This document shows positions 23,741-35,746 of a stretch of 64,000 nucleotides of DNA, piece after piece; position 1 is the stretch's first letter, and every line of letters begins with the position of its first letter. Source of the stretch: Acridotheres tristis (Eukaryota > Chordata > Aves > Passeriformes > Sturnidae); contig CM072886.1 of assembly GCA_037013685.1 (NCBI GenBank), positions 24,373,080-24,437,079 of the forward strand, read 5' to 3'. The notes under the pieces were generated by a model. The model was not told where the DNA came from, made no database searches, and saw only the letters and a program-made list of their open reading frames with translations. Made by a program: the position numbers and the translations under genes.

Positions 23741-23855
23741 TCCTTCCTTCCTTCCTTCCTTCCTTCCTTCCTTCCTTCCTTCCTTCCTTCCTTCCTTCCT
23801 TCCTTCCTTCCTTCCTTCCTTCCTTCCTTCCTTCCTTCCTTCCTTCCTTCCTTCC
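23741..23855. repeat. (TTCC)n tetranucleotide microsatellite, about 29 copies
   Basis: About 115 bp of uninterrupted TTCC units, all pyrimidine on the plus strand and all purine on the minus strand. The minus-strand frames reading repeated KEGR are artefacts. Mirror-symmetric purine/pyrimidine runs of this type can form triplex H-DNA. Confidence 0.98.
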
Positions 23856-24913
23856 CAGCCAATATTTGAAGTGCACATTCAGTTCAGAGATAAATCAATG
23901 CCACACCTGTCCCACAGTCAGTTAATTCTCTGCCTTTGCTCCTGACTGCTGCTGGGAAACCAGGGACATAAATCTTCCTCCCCAGCTGAACATGCTGAAC
24001 AATAAGTATCAGGGCTTGGAAACAGAATGGGGGTTCCTCAAAGCAAGGTGAAATATTGTCTTCCCATTATGGCTGCAGCAATTCAATCTGGGTTTGAAGG
24101 TAATGAAAGCGCTTCATTCATTTACTCAGATACTGATCGATGGCTGTAATATACTATGTCAACAATTTCTACCAGGGAATAAGGGTTGACTGAAATAAAT
24201 CAGACTCCAGCAGACACAGGTAGAAGAAGTAAAAATTATGTCAATACACTAGATGTCTGATTCTGGTGTTGTGCCAGAATTGTCCATCATTCATTTTCAG
24301 TACTACCAAATATTTTGTTTCTAAAATCCAGTACCATGCATTTGCAAGAGGAAATAATATCTGACTTTTCCTCCCATGGTGTAATTGTACTTACTTAAAA
24401 GCCCTTAGGATGGCCTTGTTTTCCATGCACACTAGAAAGCACAAGAGATGAAACACAAACTCTATTCTTTTAGAAGTAAAATTTCAGTGTGTTTCAGCTG
24501 CATTCAAGTTGCATAATGTGCGTTCAGTTCTTGGCTCTACCATGTCTTTTAGGGGTAAGTCCTTTTCCATTTATACCTTCTTGGTTGTCTACCAACCATG
24601 TGTAACTAAGTCACCCTTTTGTTTCATCACTTGTCTACATGGTGAAATTTTTACATTAAGCTGCTCATGTGGACACATCTAACACACTGCTTGTTCAGTT
24701 CTTTTGCTCTTAAGGATTACTGCAACATGGATTGCTATAAATAGCAATATCCTGGGGGTTTGGAATGCAAATTTAGTGAGAAATGAAGCACATAGTAACA
24801 CCAATCTAGCTTTGCACTTGTGTTGTGGAACAAATAACTTTATAAAAATTTACATTTTTCAGATATTTTTTAAATGACTGAAAATAAGTTTATTAGAAGA
24901 ATTATAAGTGCCT
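23856..24913. other. Unique AT-rich sequence, no gene seen
   Basis: No recognisable gene or repeat. Confidence 0.5.
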
Positions 24914-24986
24914 AATCATAGAATCATGGAGTAGTTTGGGTTAGAAGGAACCTGTAAAGGTCATCTAGTTCAAGCCTCCTGCCGTG
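24914..24986 (-). mobile_element. CR1 LINE 3'-end fragment
   Basis: AATCATAGAATCATGGAGTA is the reverse complement of the intact CR1 terminal octamers. GTTAGAAGGAACCTGTAAAGG and TCATCTAGTTCAAGCC follow, the conserved 3'-UTR block. Only about 70 bp is retained. Confidence 0.9.
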
Positions 24987-25754
24987 AGAAATAACCACTC
25001 ATTTTTGAGTTCAATAAAGAGTAGATAGCTACTTCAAATAGAGTTCTTTGCAATAATGCTTTTAAGGAGATAAACTTTTAAAAATAAGCATAAGTAATTT
25101 TATTTCAGAAATAATTTCAGTTCCGTGAGCTTATAATTATTTTCTAAATGTATCAATTAAGATATTAACTGTGAAACTTAAGCTTTACTTTGTAACATTT
25201 GGATGTCTTCATCTTGTATTTAACCTAAGGCAGCTGAAGTTTGGAGCAGGCAAAAGTCCTCTCCCTGAGCTTGGTGAATCAAAGTAGCTGAGAATCTCAG
25301 TGGAAGAACTAAGCAGCTGATTTAGTCTTAACATAATTTGAAAACCTTCTTAACAAACACAAATTCCTGCATTTGAGAGTATCTCAACTGTGTATGACCT
25401 ACGATACAGTGGTATTTTGAAAACTTTAATTCTTGCATTACTCACAAAATTGTTTTGGTTTCATTATTATTCTGCAGATATAGAGAAGAATTAACAGGAA
25501 AATAACAACTAGTTGTCAATAGCGCATTCAGCTGATTTCTTCTATGTAAAAATGTAAGGAATGAAAAATGCAGGGATGTGAATTTTATATCCAGTTATTT
25601 ATGATTAAGTAGTCCCTAGGAAGCACAGAAACTGCCCTGAATGTCATTAATCTCATTTGCCATGACTATTTCTATCTGAAAACGATCCCTAAGATTTTCT
25701 CCAGTGTTACCTCCAGGATAATTGAAGTGCCATCAGAACTGCCTTATCCTAGGA
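24987..25754. other. Unique AT-rich sequence between two CR1 copies
   Basis: No gene or repeat seen. Confidence 0.5.
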
Positions 25755-26000
25755 AGAATCACAAAATCATGGATTATGCTGAGCTGGAAGGAGCCCATCA
25801 GGATCATCAAGAGCAACTCTTGGCCCTGCACAGGACACCCCAAGAGTCACACCATGTGTCTGACAGTGTTGTCCAAACACTTCTTGAACTCTGTCAGGCT
25901 TGGTGCTGTCACTTCCCTGGGGAGCCTGGTCCAGTGCCCAAACATCCTCTGGGTGAAAAGGCTTTTCCTACCCCATCTGCAGCTGGGTTCTATGATGAAT
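25755..26000 (-). mobile_element. CR1 LINE 3' fragment with UTR and ORF2 end
   Basis: It begins AATCACAAAATCATGG (decayed terminal octamers). The family block GAGCTGGAAGGAGCCCATCAGGATCATC follows in the minus element, then the ORF2 C-terminal region (TTGGTGCTGTCACTTCCCTGG and GTCCAGTGCCCAAACATCC). It belongs to the same CR1 group as 54853-55440: both share the CAACTCTTGGCCCTGCACA segment. Sequence from 26000 to about 26100 may be a further rearranged CR1 piece, but I cannot place it. Plus-strand frames of 118 and 149 codons here are antisense shadows. Confidence 0.85.
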
Positions 26001-28010
26001 CCAGCTTGGGGAATGTATCCAGCACTGACTTGGTTCTGGGCTCCTGCTCAGCCCCTCTCCTGCCTTCTCTCCATGTGAGTCCCCACCTGATCACACTAGA
26101 GGTGAGAACAATTTCCCCTGCAATTTTCAGGAATCAAAGATGTCAGAAATCATTGTCCCAAATTGAAGAGATATAACAAATATTATCAGCTTCAAAAATT
26201 CATTAGTATTGTCTTGACTGAGTAATTTTCATATATTGTAGTATTAGACATCATTGTCCAACTTTGTTAGGTAGATCAGATAATTGTAAAAAGGCTATAG
26301 GAACTTTCTCTATGTAAAGATAAGTGAACAAGAAAATGTCATTGAGAGCAATTAATTGGAAGCTATCACTGTTACATCTGAATACAGACTTCATATCTGA
26401 AGTAATGAAAAAGCCTTCCTAACGCAGGATGAGATGAATTAATTCCTCTCAATATTATTCTGACCGTATCAAGTATCTTTCAAATGCAAATGAAATCCAG
26501 ATCTGATATATTCAGAATATTAAATAAACTACGAAGAAAATCAATGTGCTACTTAAATGCTCAACATGACAAATGTCCTTTGAGCCATATATCTTGCAGG
26601 ATTAATTCAGTTGATCTTGAAAGTTTCCCCAAGATCTGAGCTTTCTTTTGTTTCCAGGGAAGTTCTCAACATGGCAGACCTTGTAATCCTCTTGTTCTGA
26701 CAGCACACTACCTGTAGCTACTCTAAGTTTTATAACCTCAATTTGAATGTAGATTGCAGGGAAAATGAACATGCAAAAATGGTACCAAAGTGCTTATATC
26801 AACACCTTAATCAATAGGATTCTCCTCTTGAAGATGATTGGCTGTTCTATCCAAATCTCTTTCAGGTGTTTTTCAGCAAAAATCCATCAACACGAATGTC
26901 TGTGTCTGTGACCTTGCAGGTCTTTATCACTCTAAATGTCACCTGTGTGTCTTTAGCTTTGTGCAGGGGTTGGATGACTTTGGGGTGGGACAGGTGATCT
27001 GTGGAAAGCAGCAAGCCCTGGGTCAGTGCAGGACAGAGCAGTGTCCTTGCAGCTGTGTTAGCTGCACACGTCTGCTACAGGAGCTCTGGTGCAGCAGCAA
27101 CACTACAGGATGTTTGGGATACTGGCTGGGGTTTCTGGTGGGTTTTGTCTGTTGTTTGTTTAAATGGTTTTTAGAAATAATACATCTTTGCATTACGTTA
27201 GGAAGAGCTGCATTTTCCCCATTCTCCCTCAGACATCTCCCTGTGGGCACAAAACCCTGTCTGGTTTGTTACCATAAATAAAAGATAGAATCAGGTTTGC
27301 ACTATGTCCCAACTAATCTAATTCCCAGTGATTCTGCAAATCAGTAGAAGCATAAGGCCATGGTAAAGAATGATCTTCAACTGAAAAAAAAGAGTAATTA
27401 GAAAAAACTGTTTTACAACAAAAAACTGAATTTTGACTGTGAGTGGATTATATGCACTATTAATTTGCATCCATGTGAGACACCAATGAAAGAAATTTCT
27501 GTTGGTAGATGAGGCCCCCAAATATCAATATTTGTTTGGCTGCCATAGAAAAGCAAATAATAGCAGCCAAAGGGGATGCATTTCTTGAATTACAGCACTT
27601 TTCATTAGCTAATCCCCAGGAGGATTCCTCTGGATGTGGAGAAATGCTAACTGTGATCACATGAGAGTACAGAATCAGAGAGAATAAGCCTTTATGAATA
27701 CAAAAGAATGTCAACACCTGGATAGCCAAACAGATGGCATGTCTCTGTTTCTTTTTGGATCCAGAGGGCAGTCTCCAAATCAGAGAGGAAATAATATATG
27801 ATGGTACTAAACCTTTCCCTTGAACCATAATTAATTCATCTCTGTAATGTATTATTTATAGAAACTCAACACCGTTTTGGTTATCTACACTCTGTGACTG
27901 CCTTGTTCATTTTTCTTTCAGTGGAGTTGTATGTGATTCACTGCAGGCTCTCTGTTATGTGCTGGAGAGGAAAATGGTGACTCCTGTGAATGTGTTTATA
28001 AATGGCACAA
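26001..28010. other. Unique sequence, no gene seen
   Basis: A 147-codon plus frame (26838-27281) ends in a hydrophobic stretch near residues 109-127. It has no family signature or transcription signals, so I treat it as chance. Confidence 0.45.
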
Positions 28011-28150
28011 GCTTTGTGGTCTTTGCACTGTATCCTATGGGCAGAGTTATTTCAGAGTGAAATGGAACGTGATGCTGAACATGCTGAACCTGGCGTTAAT
28101 GCTAAAATGTTAGGAGGCTGTAATTGTTGATTAATCCAGTTATTGGCAGT
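28011..28150. promoter_or_regulatory. Candidate conserved non-coding element
   Basis: A short unique block with a repeated AACATGCTGAAC-type motif and TGTAATTGTTGATTAATCC, a combination of homeodomain-like cores. Texture-based guess only. Confidence 0.22.
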
Positions 28151-28374
28151 ATTCCCTCATCCCCAAGTGTTACTTATCAGATGTGAGGCTTGAGGGGAAA
28201 TCTGAAAGAGGAAAATACAGTGTTTGCAAGTACTACAGAGGGATCTTTGGGCCGTAAGCAAGGGGTGATATGAGGCAATGATCTGGACAGAGAAGCAAAC
28301 AGTTATCATTGCTCAGGGTGAAGAAGAAATGCAGATGGAAAAGAATATTGAGGTGGACTTAAAGACACCCCTTT

Positions 28375-28831
28375 GAGGAGCCCAGAGAAGGGCAATGAAG
28401 CTAGGGAAGGGTCTGGAACACCAGTCTTGTGTGGAATGGCTGAGAGAGCTGGAGTTTTGTAGCTGGGAGAAAGGGAGGTTTAAGGGAGACCTTATCACTC
28501 TCTACAGCTCCCTGAAATTAGACTCCAGCCAGGTGGGGGCTCAATCCCTTCTCCCAGGTAACTATCAACAGGATGAGAGAACATAGTCTTGAGCTGCACT
28601 AGGAGAGGTTCAGGTTGGACATTGGCAGGAATTTATTCACAGAGGGGGTGATCAGGCATTGGAATGGGCTGCCCAGGGTGGGGGTGGAGTCACCATCCCT
28701 GGAGGTGTTTAAGGAAAGCCTGGATGTGACACTCAGTGCCGTGGTCTGGCTGACAAGGGGTGTTCAGTCATAGATTGGACTCGGTGATCTCAGAGGTCTT
28801 TACCAACCAAATTGATTCTGTAATTCTGTGA
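28375..28831 (+). mobile_element. CR1 LINE 3' region, plus strand
   Basis: Sense-orientation CR1 blocks follow in order: GAGGAGCCCAGAGAAGGGCA, GGCTGAGAGAGCTGGAG, GACCTTATCACTCTCTACAG, AGGTTCAGGTTGGACATTGG, CATTGGAATGGGCTGCCCAG, ACCATCCCTGGAGGTGTTTA and CTCGGTGATCTCAGAGGTC. It ends ATTGATTCTGTAATTCTGTGA, the terminal octamer repeat. It is about 457 bp and truncated at its 5' end. Divergence is moderate. Confidence 0.95.
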
Positions 28832-31800
28832 AAGCCCTTGTTTCATCAAATCAATTTATATGTCAGAAGGCTACCTGACTCAGACAGAGCATCTCTTTCT
28901 TAACATTTCCAACATTTGTCTGCTTTGGGCTGTAACACAAATTTGAACATTAGTGATTCAGTGTTTGTTCAAATACAAGTTTTTCTGGTGTAAGTAGTTT
29001 TATACATGCATATTTAAAAGAAATTAATTATTTGCAATACAGAATAAGAAAATGTGGTTATTTCCCACTCACCTTCTGTGTTATTTTGCTGGCTCATTTA
29101 TAGAGAATATTTGTATTATGCTTTGGGACCAACCCTACTTTGTTTAATATAATGCTCTTCTGTTCAATGGACTCATATTTCCAAGAGTCAATTTTCACTT
29201 CAACATAGTAATTTTGTGCCTGTACTTTTCTGTTTGTGGCATTAAACAATCATTATAATGTCTCAGAGGATAAGTATTAGACTGTAAATTGAAAATTCAT
29301 GACATATGCTATTATAGAAAAGGAAATAAATTTCTGGAAAACAAGATATGCACCTTACTGCTTTTTCAAACATAAAGTAATCCTTAACCAAAGTAGGAAC
29401 TAATTGCAGTGAATGATAGTAATTTAGAGCATGATAGCAGCTATTCTCAGCCAAACGTAAATGAAATTTTGAGTACTTGAATTACCTTCCTGGTCAAGAA
29501 ATATAGAGCATCCTTATTTCAATACAAATTACTTCTCCTATCATATACTAATGCAAAGCAGGGCTGATAACTCTTGGACACCTGTCACCTGAATCTTCTG
29601 GACATCTTTTCTTTCTTGGTTAAGAAGGATATACAGGAGTATCTAAACAGCTGCAAATTTTGTGTTATGAAGTTGTGAGAAGATGTAATTTTAAAATGTG
29701 AGTACTCCATTCCACACTGCTGATAGGGCTTTTCTGACCTGGCTACTCCTTATCCCAAGTGCTTGGTTTCACCAGAAATGAGAGAGGGTGAATTTGTTGC
29801 TGTTTATTTTCTAAGCACACCTCAGTTCTCAGAAATGTCTATTACACAACATAGGAAAGGAATGATAAGAAAGTGCCTACTGTATTCAAGGAACCAAGCA
29901 CTTCAGGAGGAGCTAAGATTTTCTGGCCTCATCAAACCATAGGAGTGTTATTAAGCAAAAAGGCAAGGGAACAAAGTTTTTGTCACTTTACTTCAGATAT
30001 ATGTGCTGAGAATAGTATTTCACACACACCTAATGACTTACAATCACACTTTCAAAGCAATCACATCCTTATTTTAATAAAATGTGTAACAATTCTTTCA
30101 GTTATTGTATGCATGGGTGTTTTCTTCCTTTAGAAGAATAATGACCATGTTATGCATTTTCAGCACAGGTGCTTCACAAGTTGAAACAAATTCAATGATA
30201 TATCTATAAAATAGAAATCACCTACTTAGTATTTATATAGCACATATTGTTTTTTCTATTGATTAACTTTTGTCTAACTGTTTACCACTATGCTGTTTTA
30301 CAGTTAATAGAATTTAACAAATTTAACTAAAACCAGTTTCCCACATCTTCTGAATGAAATCCAGATTGATTTGCTAGAGGATGTGGAAAGAAGAAGAGGA
30401 GATCTAGTAGAATTGTTTGCCTCTTTATTACTGAAGAAAGCAACCTCTAGAATGACTTTTGCTGCATGAGTGCATGTGGATGTGTGCCTTAATACACAAA
30501 CCAGAGGATTTGCCTGAGGGACTCAGCCAGGAGACAACAGCTTCTTAACTTGTAGTAATTCAACTGCTTCCACTCATCTAGACAAAATCTTCATGGAGCA
30601 AACTGGGCATCTACAGTGCATTTCTGAACAACCACCAACCACCCAAACAAAAAAATAGCAAGGAAAAAATTCCAAATAATGTGTAAAACAACCATGGTTT
30701 GCTCCTGCACAGGCACATAGCATCGGGTCATGTTGGGAAACAACATGTTTGAACAGTGTACAAGAGTCAATCCACTTTGTTTTAAAGACATCTGAAATGA
30801 TTCATTTTGCTGGGAAGATTTTATTGACATATTACATTGTGACATTTTAGTTCATTGTATGTCTCTTTTTTCAGCTGCCGGTGATTTCAGAACAGCATAG
30901 TAAAAACAACACTGAGTAAGACTACATTAAGTCTATTCATTCTAAATCACTATTTTTATTTGTTTTGTAAGTATCCTGAGAGATCAAATAGTGGGATGAA
31001 ACCTATCATGTTTCATTGTTTGGTTTTTTTTAAACTATCAGCTAAAAACTTTTCTGCTTTCTGGCATGACTAAATAGGTGGGGTTTTTTAAACCCATTAA
31101 TTCTGCTGATTTTTAATAACTTACAAAACCAAACAAACCCCAACAATCTCTCAGGATTTAAAGCTGGAATTTGGTTTTTCAGGGCATTGTAAGGAAGATG
31201 GAGATATTATGCAAAAACATTTTGTGACTGAGATGCTTCCAGCCCATAGTCCAACAGTCAGCACCAATAAGTAGAGCTGGAATCTCAACAAGTAGCCACA
31301 CAGCTTTTCTGTGGCAGGGAAGTGAGGCTGGCTGAGGCCCCCCACTTTCATCAAAAATTTTTTAACACTTGACTTTCTCATTCACCTTCTCATCTTCCAG
31401 TTCCTTCCTTTTGCCACCATGTCTAGCTGTATCCAGGTTGACCAAAAGCCTTGCTCATCTCTTTCATCTGCACATTAATTTCTAATTATATTCTACTTAT
31501 TTCTGAAATTTTCCAAATGCATAAAATCATTTCCACGTGTATGTCTGCCAGGAAGGCATATTTTCTTTGTTTGTTTATACCCTGCTAAGAGTTATTCCTG
31601 GCATGGTCTGCTGCAAAAAGAGAGACACACTGTGATCATCCTTCCACAACACCACAGGAGCCCCTGTCCAAAAGGGCAAACACTACTGTAGTAGATATCA
31701 ACTTGTATTATCAAGTTGAATCACCTGCCAAAATCCATTGAAATCCCAAGGATGAGATCCAACTTCACCCCAAATAATGAGATGGGAAGTGATGAGAGGT

Positions 31801-34360
31801 GAACTTTCTCTGTAGGAATAGATCTCTGGGGAATTGTGTAAATCACTGTAGGAATTAGCCTAACCTGGGACAGTCCTGGCTGAATGGCATGCAGAATCCA
31901 CCTTAAAGCCAAACCAGAGCATGAAATACCTAAAAGGCTCTGAGTCATAAAAATTGATTAATTAAACTTGTTAATTTTAGTGGAAATAAGGAGAATTTCT
32001 ACTTGCATTTTCAAGTTTGCCTCATCCTCTTTGTCCTCTTGCTTTTTTCCCTGAAGCTTAAGCAAGTTTCATTTGTATTCCTGGACAGAAATTTGATATT
32101 ATGCATCACTCTCCAGTGATCACAAATCAATAGATGTTCACTGGTCCAAGTCCCCACATTTGCATGTCCATGTCATTATAACAGTTCCATTTCTGTGCAT
32201 TTATTTGTGCCAGTTCTTGCTCAAAAACAATTCAAACATCTTCATCTTGGCCAGCCAAATTCTGCACCTGCACATGGGTGCTAGCTAACATCAATATCAA
32301 TTTCCATCCCTCATTAATGATGCTGAATGACATGGGAATGCTGCAACAGCATCACATTCAATATTTTCCTAAGAGATCCTTTTGTTATAAGAAAGCTATT
32401 TCCCTTCCTTTTTGTTTTCAGTAACAGCTGCCAACCATCCATTTACAATGATTGTTTTAAGTGTCTTCTATCCCATCTTACTTGGTAACACAGTCTGTTT
32501 CCTGGCTAGGTGATCCCCAAAGCATGATAACACTCCCTGTATATGGGCAATCATGACAAGAGCTTTCACCTGGTATGACAGCTACCTTTCTTTCTGTAAG
32601 CCAACTTTTTCCCCACTGGACACATGTATCTGCTGCAACTAATAGAAGCCAATTTTCATAAGTCACTGTGGTGTCTAGCTCCCTCTTCAGAACCTGAGCT
32701 TCTTTGCTGTATTATTCCAGGAGCTAACCTTACATTTTGCCTGCTCACATTTTCAATCCAACGTCAATCCCAATGATTTCAAGAGCAGTGAGTCATATTC
32801 CATACCAAATCATATTAAATTATCATATCGTGACTCAGAGATGAAAGGGAGTAATTTGCATTTTAGTGGGGTACTGATTTTTCAGACAGCAATTGAGTTG
32901 GAAAAAGTCTGTTACTAACTTTGCTCCAACTTTGTTTGAATGATTAGCATATGTAAAAAATGTAGGCACTAGAATGGATCAGATATTTCCATAGATATTA
33001 ATATAGGTGTAAACACACTCCCTTGAGGTAGCCCATGTTATCATCCTACAACAATTGTGTTTACAGTGGTTTAGAACAAAAACCTGCCACGCTCTGTGAC
33101 ATTGTTTTACCATGCTGCATTTTGGACATGTTATCTGCAATGACATACAGCATCTGTACTCGTGGGGTGATCAAATATTGCCCCAACAACCACAGCCATT
33201 TCAAATCCATCTTTTGTATATTAAATATCATGCATCTCCTGATCAATATATGATTTTCCTGGATAGAGCAGAGCTTTGGGGAATAAAGAACTTATCAACA
33301 GGTTTTACTGCTTATCACCAGTAACCTGGCTGATCTGTTTTCAGAGCTTACAAAGATGGCATAGCAAAGATAAAGGTCTGAAAAATTTCATCTAAAGCAT
33401 CCATTCCTGGCTTTTGTACTTTGTAAGGTGAACCTATTGCCATATTTCAAACCCTGTGTGTACATTTAATCACGAAGCTGACTCAGGGTCCTTTCTGCTT
33501 GGGGCAGCAGCCAAGTCTCTTTTTTCAAGAGAAAAAACAACCTGTAAATTTCAAGACAAAAATGACGTATTAAGGCATCCTAAATGTCATTAATCATTCA
33601 GAAGGTAGGAAAAGCCAGACATTGAAAATGTGACTGTAGATTTTCTCCTCTCCCTGTGCATGGTCTATGTCATTAACTGTGTGATCACATACTTTTCTTA
33701 ATACAGCACAGTAATTTAATTGAGCTCCCCAGATTACTGAGTGTGTGTGGATATGGTACCAATTACTATTTACTGCGTGCTCCATCTCTCCTGGAAGTAT
33801 GTGTATTACTCCGGAAATCTGGTCATTTTCTGCAGACCTTCCTGAGCAGGTCTTGTGTGTGCATTTTGGTTGTGTTTTACAGGAGTCCCTACACTTGAGG
33901 AAACCTGACAACAGAAAGAGAAACAGGGGCAAGTAATGGGGAAGAGAAAGAAATAATCTCCATCTTCTCTTGGGCCATATGTTCTGGGGCATGGCTGAAG
34001 TGGCCCCTAATGGACACACTGCACATCTGTGTTGCATCCAGAGCTCTTTGGCCATCCCATAGTGTCACAGGACTTTCACAAGGTCAGGGTGACAGGGAAT
34101 TCATGGAAGACAAATGTAAAGACAATGGAAGACTCAAAGTATCTGTACTTCATGTCTATCACTACATGAAAGCAGGCAGGGAAATGTCTTATTTGTACAG
34201 CTCACAAATGTCATATCGGGTGACTAGAGAAGAGCCAGTCTGAAAACCTGCTTTGGACAGCACCTGACCTTCTTGTGGTCCTGGTTCACAGAGAAAGAGA
34301 CACAGTTTAGTTTTAAAACCCTAAACTTTTTCATTTTTCAGCCACACTTTGCTGACAGCA

Positions 34361-34390
34361 CTGTGTAAAACTGCTCTGTGCAAAACTGCT
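34361..34390. repeat. 15-bp tandem duplication
   Basis: CTGTGTAAAACTGCT is followed directly by CTGTGCAAAACTGCT, one mismatch, then a partial third copy. Confidence 0.85.
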
Positions 34391-35698
34391 CTGTGCATCC
34401 TGCCTGTACAAAGGTGCCAGGGGTCAGGGTGAGGGATCCATGAGGGAGGACAGGCTGCAAGGGAATTTTGTCATGAATAGGAATTAACTCTTCACTGCTC
34501 TGATGGTTGCATTGCTTCTTTGCCAATGTGTTTGATTCTATTTGAATGTTGTTTCAAGTAATCAAGACTAAATTGTGGAAAGAATGCTCTTGTGATCTCT
34601 GAATTGAGAAAAGAACCTGGTCATCTTATCAGCAATGTCTTGGCCTGTTAGTATGTTATTTCCTACCAGAAAATAAGTGGGCAATCTCTAAATCACTCTG
34701 TGGAGCAAATTCAGGATTTAGAGGCGTAGTTCAGCAGGAGACATAAGAGTCTTATGAAACAACCCCGGGCAAGCAAAGAGAAATCCAACATAATAAACTA
34801 AGCCAATTGCTTTCCTATCAGTCCCTGCAGGTCTGGCCATGGTTTCACACAGGCTCCATCTCAAATTCCTCTCCTGCCATATTCTTTCCCATCTCCATTG
34901 CTTCTTCCTGAGCTCAGAACAGATCCTCACTGTGCAAACTCTCTTGAGCTTGCTCCCTTATCTCTTTCTGGTTTCGACAGGCTTCCCATGCTGTGGGGCC
35001 TTGAATTCTCTTCAGCATCAATAACTAATGAAAACATTATTTCTACTCTAGATTCTTACTGTGTCACTACTGTGTTCAAATGGGAATTGTGAAAGATCTG
35101 GAATAGATGTTGATTTGTTAGCAATGATGAAAACTGTGGATACATTAGAAGTGATGGAGAAAGCAGCATAATTATATTAAATTATATGCACATTAACCTT
35201 TTGGTTTTTTTCATAATAATGGTTAAGAGTTAATGGCATATCAACACTTTCAATAGTAATTGTATCTTTATAATTGTAAGCAACTACCAGAATCTTCTGT
35301 GATGGAAACAGCAGGGGAAAAAACTGATAACTTTTTTTTTAAAGGATTTCTGTTCTAAGGAGTGCTGTGTTGAGTATACTGTGCTCAATACAAATAGTGT
35401 TGACCGTGAAAACAGTAAAGCCACAGTATATGTAATTGCTAATAGATGGTTGTAATTCTATTGTGTTGGCTATTCTCACTTGTATTCAGAAACTTCTAGC
35501 ACTTTGTCCTGCTCTCCTGAGTGTCCCTCTTATCAGGATTTGGAGGTAAAATTACTATATTACTACTTACTTTGTTACCCTTTTTCAAAACACTGTAGTT
35601 ACGTTGTTATTCATAAATGTTTTATTATAAACACTGCGCTCTACCTGTTAGTCTGACCCTCTTGAGTAGGTTTCATGCACCTTCTCTTTGGCAGCCTT

Positions 35699-35746
35699 TG
35701 ATTGCATGCTTTGAAAAGCACAGTTGTGCTTTTTTGAAAGCAATCA
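35699..35746. other. Imperfect 48-nt hairpin
   Basis: TGATTGC...AAAAGCAC (35699-35721) pairs with GTGCTTTT...GCAATCA (35726-35746) across the four-base spacer AGTT. The outer 7 and inner 8 base pairs are perfect, with a small asymmetric bulge between. It is shorter than typical microRNA precursors (about 60-80 nt), so an RNA function is only a possibility. Confidence 0.6.

Noticed and set aside
23595..23925. Lysine/arginine- and serine/leucine/proline-rich repeated frames
   Set aside because: Direct translation of the (TTCC)n microsatellite.
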